Part shown: piece after piece, positions 31,386 through 36,819 of the stretch
Layout: every line of letters begins with the position of its first letter
Position numbering within the stretch: the first letter of the stretch is position 1
Assembly (NCBI GenBank): GCA_903944755.1
Contig: CAJATB010000117.1
Span: 1-36,819, forward strand
From: an uncultured Bacteroidota bacterium
GTDB lineage: Bacteria; Bacteroidota; Bacteroidia; Chitinophagales; Chitinophagaceae
Length of the DNA: 36,819 nt
Direction of reading: 5' to 3'
Translations under genes and position numbers: made by a program
The notes under the pieces: model-generated
The model's database searches: none
What the model was told of the DNA's origin: nothing
Seen by the model: only the letters and a program-made list of their open reading frames with translations

Positions 31386-32954
31386 ATGGCCCTCCCAAAT
31401 ATCAATACCAGCAGGACAAGAAAAAAGAGTACAACAATTGACGTCAGTAGCATGATGTATGGCAAAATTCCACCTCAAGCTAAGGAGTTAGAAGAAGCTG
31501 TTTTAGGTGGAATTCTACTTGAAAAAAGCGCCTTCGATACGGTTACTGAAATATTGAAGCCCGAGTGTTTTTATACAGAAGGACATCAAATGATTTTCCA
31601 TGCGATGCAAGGACTTCAATTAAAGAATGAGCCAATTGACATGTTGACCGTAGTTGAAGAACTAAAAATGCGCGAGCAATTAGATATGGTAGGTGGCGCC
31701 TATTATATTTCCAAACTAACCAATGTGGTGGTGTCTACCGCAAACATTGATGCACACGCTAGAATTGTTTTACAAAAATTTATACAAAGAGAACTTATTA
31801 GAATAAGTGGCGAAGTGATTGCAAATGCTTATGAAGATAGCACGGATGTATTTGATTTATTAGATGATAGTGAAACGAAAATGTTCAATATCACGAATAA
31901 TTATTTGAAGAAAAATTTCGTTGACATAGGAGATGCACTTGCACATGCAGTTAATAGAATTGATGAATTAAGAACCAAGAAAGATGAAATTTCTGGTGTG
32001 CCTAGTGGCTTTGCTTCATTAGACAGAATTACTTATGGTTGGCAACCTACCGATTTAATTATTTTAGCAGCACGTCCATCTGTGGGTAAAACAGCGTTTG
32101 CTTTGAACCTTGCGCGTAATGCGGCATTGCACCCTACTAAACCACAAGCGGTTGGTTTCTTTAGTTTAGAGATGAGTGCTTCACAATTAGTACAACGTAT
32201 TTTAAGTGCGGAGAGTGAAATTAAAATGGAGAAAATATCGAGAGGTAAATTAGAAGATTACGAATACCAACAATTAACAAGCAAGGGTATTAAAAGGCTA
32301 GAAACTGCTCCAATTTATATTGACGACACTGCTGCACTAAACATTTTTGAATTTAGAGCAAAGGCAAGAAGGCTTGTAAATAAACATCAGGTTAAAATTA
32401 TCATTATTGACTACTTGCAATTAATGAGTGGCTCTGGCGATAGAAATTCAAATCGTGAACAAGAAATTAGTAATATTTCCCGAAGTTTAAAAGCATTGGC
32501 AAAAGAATTACAAATTCCAATTATTGCATTATCTCAGTTAAGTCGTGCGGTAGAAACAAGAAAGGAAAGCAAGATGCCGCAATTAAGTGATTTACGTGAA
32601 TCAGGAGCAATCGAGCAAGATGCTGATATGGTTATGTTTATTTACCGACCTGAATATTATGAAGTAATGAGTAATGAGATGGGCGAAAGTACACAAGGAG
32701 AGACCCATATTCGTATCGCAAAACACAGAAATGGTTCCTTAGATTTAATAAAACTAAGAGCACGCCTAGATATTCAACGCTTCGAAGAATGGGAAGGAGA
32801 AGGTGGTATTCCAGGGCTTGGCAATAACTATAAACCTATTCAACCTACTAGCAATAGTGGTGGCGGCGCAGATGGCGGCAGATTTTTTATTCAAGGTAGC
32901 AAAATGAATGGTGGTGAATTTGACGAAGGCATGGACGGAGATCAACCTTTTTAA
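31386..32954 (+). CDS. dnaB: Replicative DNA helicase DnaB
   Basis: This 522-residue hexameric helicase unwinds DNA ahead of the replisome on the lagging-strand template. A basic N-terminal tail precedes the helical collar (about 28-130, PPQAKELEEAVLGGILLE). The RecA-like ATPase has Walker A ARPSVGKTAFALNLA (about 228-242), GFFSLEMSASQLVQRIL, Walker B IIIIDYLQLMSG and the late DLRESGAIEQDADMVMF with sensor residues. No intein is present. The C-terminus is glycine-rich (SGGGADGGRF) and acidic. It heads a plus-strand group with rsmE, a GNAT-like gene and dnaX. The promoter was not identified with confidence; three DnaA-box-like sites lie upstream. Confidence 0.97.
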   Translation: MALPNINTSRTRKKSTTIDVSSMMYGKIPPQAKELEEAVLGGILLEKSAFDTVTEILKPECFYTEGHQMIFHAMQGLQLKNEPIDMLTVVEELKMREQLDMVGGAYYISKLTNVVVSTANIDAHARIVLQKFIQRELIRISGEVIANAYEDSTDVFDLLDDSETKMFNITNNYLKKNFVDIGDALAHAVNRIDELRTKKDEISGVPSGFASLDRITYGWQPTDLIILAARPSVGKTAFALNLARNAALHPTKPQAVGFFSLEMSASQLVQRILSAESEIKMEKISRGKLEDYEYQQLTSKGIKRLETAPIYIDDTAALNIFEFRAKARRLVNKHQVKIIIIDYLQLMSGSGDRNSNREQEISNISRSLKALAKELQIPIIALSQLSRAVETRKESKMPQLSDLRESGAIEQDADMVMFIYRPEYYEVMSNEMGESTQGETHIRIAKHRNGSLDLIKLRARLDIQRFEEWEGEGGIPGLGNNYKPIQPTSNSGGGADGGRFFIQGSKMNGGEFDEGMDGDQPF

Positions 32955-32981
32955 TGTGAATGATTAAGTAAATTTTGAACT

Positions 32982-33683
32982 ATGTCCGTTCCTTTTTTTT
33001 ACGAACCAACAATTGCAACCGGCTTTACTAGTTTTACTTTAAGTGAGGAAAGTAGCAAGCATTGTGTGCAAGTTTTAAGAATGCAAGAAGGTGCCCGTAT
33101 TGATTTAACAAATGGAATAGGACAGCTATTTGAAGCTACAATTACCATTGCGCATAAGAAGAATACTGCCGTAAATATTCAATTAGAAAAAACAATTGCG
33201 CCAAGCACACAAAAAATTACACTGGGCATTTCTTTATTAAAAAATGCAGTAAGGCTAGAATGGCTTGTAGAAAAAGCAACCGAAATGGGTATACATACTA
33301 TTGTGCCATTAATGTGTGAAAGAACAATACATGAAAGATTTAAGACCGAACGCATGCAAAATATATTGCAATCTGCAATGTTACAAAGTCAACAAGCTTG
33401 GTTACCTGTTTTGGCCAGTCCCACAAAATTCAATGACTTTATAAGTACTTATAATGCGCCACAACAATACATCGCACATTGCGAGCAAGGACAAAAAATA
33501 TCAATAAAAGAGCTTGCTCCAAGTAACAATTGTATTTTACTTATTGGGCCCGAAGGAGACTTTAGCCCAAAAGAAATAGAAGTCGCATTATCTCTACAAT
33601 ATCAAGCAATTGAACTAGGCCCAACCAGACTCAGAACTGAGACTGCTGGAATTTTCGCCCTAAGTGTCTTAAAAAAATTTTAA
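32982..33683 (+). CDS. rsmE: 16S rRNA (uracil1498-N3)-methyltransferase RsmE
   Basis: A 233-residue SPOUT-class enzyme that methylates U1498 in 16S rRNA. The N-terminal PUA-like part (HCVQVLRMQEGARIDLTNGIGQLFEATI) precedes the knotted SPOUT domain, with KNAVRLEWLVEKATEMGIHTIVPL (family signature), LLIGPEGDFSPKEIEVA and the C-terminal ELGPTRLRTETAGIFALSVL, the conserved LG-x-R-I/L-L-R-x-E-T-A motif. Length is normal. It lies 27 nt after dnaB and 9 nt before the next gene. Confidence 0.95.
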   Translation: MSVPFFYEPTIATGFTSFTLSEESSKHCVQVLRMQEGARIDLTNGIGQLFEATITIAHKKNTAVNIQLEKTIAPSTQKITLGISLLKNAVRLEWLVEKATEMGIHTIVPLMCERTIHERFKTERMQNILQSAMLQSQQAWLPVLASPTKFNDFISTYNAPQQYIAHCEQGQKISIKELAPSNNCILLIGPEGDFSPKEIEVALSLQYQAIELGPTRLRTETAGIFALSVLKKF

Positions 33684-33692
33684 ATTGCAGCC

Positions 33693-34874
33693 ATGAGAGT
33701 GGCCGAAGTAAATACACCAAGTTTAGAAAAGACCTTTTTAGACCTCAATGCAACTGTCAATGAGGGTAACGCTAATTATATAAGGCCCCTTGATAAAGAG
33801 GTGCTTCAAGTGTTTGATCGAAATAAAAATAAGTTGTTCCAGAATGGCGATGCGAAGAAATGGGTAATCCAAAATAATGCAGGAGAAGCTATTGGACGTA
33901 TTGCAGCATTCTACTATTCAAAATATAAAAATAAAGGAACCGACTTCCCGGTTGGGTGTGTAGGCTATTTTGATTGCATTGATAATCAGGATGCTGCCAA
34001 CTTATTATTTGATACTGCAAAAAGCTGGTTGGCAGAAAACGGCATGGAGGCAATGGATGGCCCTATTAATTTTGGAGATAGGGATAAATGGTGGGGCTTA
34101 ATGGTTGAAGGTTTTCATATGGAACCTATGTACGGCATGTCGTATAACCCTCCTTATTATGAGCAGTTATTAACCAATTATGGTTTTGAAAACTATTATA
34201 ATCAATATTACTATAAGCTAAATATAGTTGACGAATTGCCTCCTCGGTTTAAGGAGCGTTATGAAAAATTTAAAGCAAAACCTGAATACCAAGCTAGGCA
34301 TTTAGATAAAAATAATTTAGAAAAATACGCACAGGACTTTGTAACTATTTATAATGCGGCATGGGCACAACATGGAGAGGCTAAGGCTATTACACTTGAG
34401 CAAATTATGAAATTGTTCAAAACATTAAAACCAATTATGGACGCACGCGTGATTTGGTTTGCCTATTATAAAGAGGAGCCAATTGCCATGTTCATTAATG
34501 TGCCGGATGTAAATCAATATTTTAAGCATTTTGACGGACAACTAGGACTAATCCAAAAAATTCAATTATTATGGATGAAATGGAGAGGCCAAAATCAACG
34601 ATTAACTGGCTTAGCATTTGGGGTAGTTCCAAAATACCAGTCATTAGGCATTGATAGCTTTTTGATTTATTCGAGTGCCTTGTTAATTTACAAGATTGAT
34701 ACCTACAAAGAATACGAAATGGGTTGGGCCGCCGACTGGAACCCAAAAATGGTAAATATATACAAAAGCCTAGGTGCAAAACCTAGCCGACGTATGGTCA
34801 CTTTTAGACATATTTTCGACACCAATGCACGCCCTTTTGAGCGACACCCTGTTATGGAATATTCAGGGCAATAA
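33693..34874 (+). CDS. GNAT-fold-like protein of unknown function
   Basis: A 393-residue cytoplasmic protein. The first part has GNAT-like segments (IGRIAAFYYSKYKNKGTDFPVGCVGYFDCIDNQDAANLLFDTAKSWLAENGMEAMDGPINFGDRDKWWGLMVEGF), where the G-x-x-N-F-x-x-x-D and W-G-L-M-V-E-G-F blocks are strongly conserved in this family, known to me as an unassigned N-acetyltransferase-like group found widely in bacteria. The second part contains another acyltransferase-like segment ending FGVVPKYQSLGIDSFLIY (a degenerate acetyl-CoA loop) and AADWNPKMVNIYKSLGAKPSRRMVTFR. It may thus be a tandem GNAT. No substrate is known. It lies 9 nt after rsmE, and dnaX starts 55 nt after it. Confidence 0.75.
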   Translation: MRVAEVNTPSLEKTFLDLNATVNEGNANYIRPLDKEVLQVFDRNKNKLFQNGDAKKWVIQNNAGEAIGRIAAFYYSKYKNKGTDFPVGCVGYFDCIDNQDAANLLFDTAKSWLAENGMEAMDGPINFGDRDKWWGLMVEGFHMEPMYGMSYNPPYYEQLLTNYGFENYYNQYYYKLNIVDELPPRFKERYEKFKAKPEYQARHLDKNNLEKYAQDFVTIYNAAWAQHGEAKAITLEQIMKLFKTLKPIMDARVIWFAYYKEEPIAMFINVPDVNQYFKHFDGQLGLIQKIQLLWMKWRGQNQRLTGLAFGVVPKYQSLGIDSFLIYSSALLIYKIDTYKEYEMGWAADWNPKMVNIYKSLGAKPSRRMVTFRHIFDTNARPFERHPVMEYSGQ

Positions 34875-34929
34875 TGTTGATAAACGAGCTCAAATTTTAA
34901 GGGTTAAATATGTATCTTGCGTACTAAGT

Positions 34930-36762
34930 ATGGAAAATTTTATTGTTTCAGCTAGGAAATACAGGCCTCAGAACTTTAATACCGTTGTGGGGCAGTCGCA
35001 TATCACTACTACACTTAAAAATGCTATTCTAAGCAACCATTTAGCACATGCATTTTTATTTTGTGGGCCACGAGGTGTTGGAAAAACTACTTGTGCAAGG
35101 ATACTTGCTAAAACAATTAACTGTACGAACGTTGGTAAGGACGGAGAAGCTTGTAATAAATGTGAAAGTTGTGTTTCTTTTGAAAAAGGTGCAAGTTTAA
35201 ATATCCATGAATTAGATGCGGCAAGCAATAACTCGGTAGACGATATACGCGCCCTTGTTGAACAGGTTCGTTTCGCTCCACAGGCAGGTAAATACAAAGT
35301 GTATATAGTGGATGAGGTCCATATGTTAAGTGCTAGTGCCTTTAATGCATTTTTAAAAACATTAGAGGAGCCTCCTCCTTATGCAATATTTATTTTAGCT
35401 ACTACCGAAAAGCATAAAATACTACCTACCATTTTAAGTCGTTGTCAAATTTTTGATTTCAAGCGGATTATATCAAACGACACGGTTACTCACCTTGAAG
35501 AAATTATTGAAAAAGAACATATCAAAGCGGAAAGAAACGCGTTACAGTTAATTGCTCAAAAGAGTGAAGGATGTATGCGTGACGCTTTAAGTATTTTGGA
35601 TAAAATAGTGAGTTTCACTAATGGAGCACTAACGTATAAAAATACTTTAGAGCATTTAAATATTTTAGACGAAGAATACTACTTTAAACTGTTGGACCAC
35701 TTAAGTAAGCAAGACTTAACTGCAGCGATGTTATTATACGACGAAATAAATCAGAAAGGGTTTGAAGGCGATATGGTTTTATACGGCCTAGCAAGCTTCA
35801 TTCGGAATTTATTAGTTTGTAAGGACCCCGCAAGTGCAAAATTATTAGAATCAATTGAAGGCTGGCGCGACCAATATGTGACTACCGCCTCGCAAATTAG
35901 CACACCCTATTTAGTAAGTGCTTTGAATATTTTAAATGAAGCGGAGATTCAATTTAAAATGGCGCGTAATAAAAGGTTACATGTGGAAATGGCTATTATT
36001 AAACTCAATTTTTTACAGCAAGCAATTGAGTTAAGTTTGGAAGATAACCAAATAGTAAAAAAAAAACTAGTTGATAGCCACTATCCTATTCGGCTTAAAA
36101 AAATTGTTCCCTTAAGTAATGTAGTTGTTACATCTGAGGCTAAATTAGTTATTGAAACTAATACTAAAATAGCTAAGCCAGTGGAAAAGCTAGCTAGTCC
36201 AGCCCCTATTACCACTAAGGCAAAAACTGAACCGATTGCTGCAACTATAGCCCATTCCATTGCGCCGACTACTGCGTCAGTTCCTGTTTCCATTGACTTG
36301 CCAGGAACAAAGAAAAATTTGTTAGCGGTTCTACAGCAAAAATACGGTAGCAAATACGATATTGAAGAAGTACAGGAATCGCTTCCTTTGTCTATGGAAC
36401 TATTAAGAAAATGCTGGGACGAATATGCTATTTACTTGGAATCTATTGCGAAACATGCTTCATTTGGTACCTTTAAAATTGCTCAATTAACTATCGAAGA
36501 TGAAACTCATTTTACGGTAACTGTAAACGCATTAACTGCCCAAAAATTTGTAGAACAAGAACGCATGAACTTCCTAGAAAAAATTTGGGATGCTTTTCAA
36601 AATCGTGCTTTACAATTTAGCATTCTTGTTGATGCCGGAGAGAAGGAAGATGTTCCATTACATATGCGCTTAAACAGTAAGCAAAAATATGAACGTATTG
36701 CCGAGCAATACCCAATGGTGGCAGCACTCAAAAGTAGGTTGAACTTAGAAATATATTTTTAG
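34930..36762 (+). CDS. dnaX: DNA polymerase III subunit gamma/tau
   Basis: This 610-residue clamp-loader subunit has Walker A GPRGVGKTT at 46-54, four zinc cysteines (C65, C75, C78, C81), Walker B DEVH at 128-131, sensor-1 ATTE, and SRC at 170-172. The AAA+ and oligomerisation domains end near residue 375. A low-complexity linker rich in Ala, Thr and Pro and a C-terminal domain (about 460-610), the tau part, follow. The open frame extends upstream to 34774 inside the previous gene, but the ATG at 34930 fits the family start ENFIVSARKYRPQNF. An A10 run at residues 376-379 may cause slippage giving a gamma-like product. Confidence 0.95.
   Translation: MENFIVSARKYRPQNFNTVVGQSHITTTLKNAILSNHLAHAFLFCGPRGVGKTTCARILAKTINCTNVGKDGEACNKCESCVSFEKGASLNIHELDAASNNSVDDIRALVEQVRFAPQAGKYKVYIVDEVHMLSASAFNAFLKTLEEPPPYAIFILATTEKHKILPTILSRCQIFDFKRIISNDTVTHLEEIIEKEHIKAERNALQLIAQKSEGCMRDALSILDKIVSFTNGALTYKNTLEHLNILDEEYYFKLLDHLSKQDLTAAMLLYDEINQKGFEGDMVLYGLASFIRNLLVCKDPASAKLLESIEGWRDQYVTTASQISTPYLVSALNILNEAEIQFKMARNKRLHVEMAIIKLNFLQQAIELSLEDNQIVKKKLVDSHYPIRLKKIVPLSNVVVTSEAKLVIETNTKIAKPVEKLASPAPITTKAKTEPIAATIAHSIAPTTASVPVSIDLPGTKKNLLAVLQQKYGSKYDIEEVQESLPLSMELLRKCWDEYAIYLESIAKHASFGTFKIAQLTIEDETHFTVTVNALTAQKFVEQERMNFLEKIWDAFQNRALQFSILVDAGEKEDVPLHMRLNSKQKYERIAEQYPMVAALKSRLNLEIYF
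36057..36085 (+). other. Slippery A10 run in dnaX with flanking stops and a small hairpin
   Basis: Ten A residues (36057-36066; codons GTA AAA AAA AAA) are followed by CTAGTTGATAG. One extra A leads to ACT AGT TGA TAG, two stops in a row; one A fewer leads to AAC TAG. A short hairpin, GATAG-CCA-CTATC (36073-36085), starts 6 nt after the run. Either slip would end the protein at about 378-381 residues, right after the AAA+ and oligomerisation domains. Confidence 0.6.
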
Positions 36763-36765
36763 TAC

Positions 36766-36819
36766 TTATAATTTAGCTTTTGCATAGCCTTTTTGTTTCA
36801 AAAATTGAAACACTTTTTG
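36766..36819 (-). CDS. C-terminal end of a convergent gene, unidentified
   Basis: On the minus strand a frame open to the right edge encodes 17 residues, QKVFQFLKQKGYAKAKL, then stops at TAA (36766-36768), 3 nt from the dnaX stop. The tail looks like a basic amphipathic helix and would suit the end of a real protein, but it is too short to identify. A small hairpin (GTTTCAA/TTGAAAC, 36795-36811) lies inside it and could instead be a dnaX terminator. Confidence 0.35.
   Translation of the reverse strand, partial: QKVFQFLKQKGYAKAKL

Noticed and set aside
36795..36811. Inverted repeat GTTTCAA-AAA-TTGAAAC after dnaX as a terminator
   Set aside because: It is AT-rich and lies inside what looks like the coding end of a convergent gene; the T run is offset by two bases. 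I mention it there but do not call it.
1..36819. Mobile elements, CRISPR arrays, prophage genes, tRNA or rRNA genes
   Set aside because: No transposase, integrase, repeat-spacer pattern, phage structural gene or tRNA-like cloverleaf was found; every gap is short and the genes are housekeeping or envelope genes.

Overview
This window is a 36.8-kb piece of a Bacteroidetes chromosome, most likely from the family Chitinophagaceae (Sediminibacterium-like; the genus is a guess). The sequence is AT-rich and genes are tightly packed. Start codons lack Shine-Dalgarno sequences. Several genes are preceded by the Bacteroidetes-type promoter (-7 TAnnTTTG with a TTG/TTTG element 17-24 nt upstream). Lineage-typical neighbours also point this way: DUF3098 next to uppP, an AtpB with a signal peptide and periplasmic extension, pheT / coiled-coil / zapA / rny, and tatA / gatA / lytic transglycosylase. 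No transposase, prophage, CRISPR array, tRNA or rRNA was seen, and no gap between genes exceeds about 220 bp. It is a housekeeping region, not a genomic island.

Layout. 1-3.2 kb (+): the tail of a DUF3098 protein, uppP, a UMF1-type MFS transporter and an overlapping metallo-beta-lactamase-fold hydrolase. 3.2-5.0 kb (-): a DUF3108 protein and a lysylphosphatidylglycerol-synthase-like membrane protein. 5.0-8.4 kb: ruvC (+), then on the minus strand a HIT protein, greA, a D-2-hydroxyacid dehydrogenase and rsmA. 8.4-12.7 kb: pdxA (+), then a minus-strand operon of ABC ATPase, permease, LolA-like protein and a secreted helical-repeat protein. 12.8-17.0 kb (-): the ATP synthase operon atpB-E-F-H-A, without atpG. 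17.2-19.0 kb (-): an MsbA-like ABC exporter. 19.0-23.1 kb (+): rel, purA and a very acidic small protein. 23.1-31.2 kb (-): lytic transglycosylase, gatA, tatA, rplS, rny, a probable 6S RNA, zapA, a coiled-coil protein and pheT. 31.4-36.8 kb (+): dnaB, rsmE, a GNAT-like protein and dnaX, then the last codons of a convergent gene.

The most interesting signals are regulatory. (1) A run of ten A residues in dnaX lies at the end of the AAA+/oligomerisation part, and stop codons follow closely in both alternative frames. This is the arrangement expected for programmed slippage making a short gamma form beside full-length tau. (2) Three DnaA-box-like 9-mers in the same orientation lie in the divergent pheT-dnaB gap, where gene strand also switches; this could be DnaA control of dnaB/pheT or part of a replication origin. 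(3) A terminator-like hairpin sits between a perfect greA -7 box and the greA start, resembling the GraL leader of enterobacterial greA. (4) A canonical intrinsic terminator lies inside the atp operon directly after the c-subunit gene, so c-subunit mRNA could exceed that of the downstream subunits. (5) A 6S-like long hairpin RNA lies between zapA and rny. Several -7 boxes sit so close to start codons (rsmA, the MsbA-like gene, ruvC) that leaderless mRNAs are predicted.
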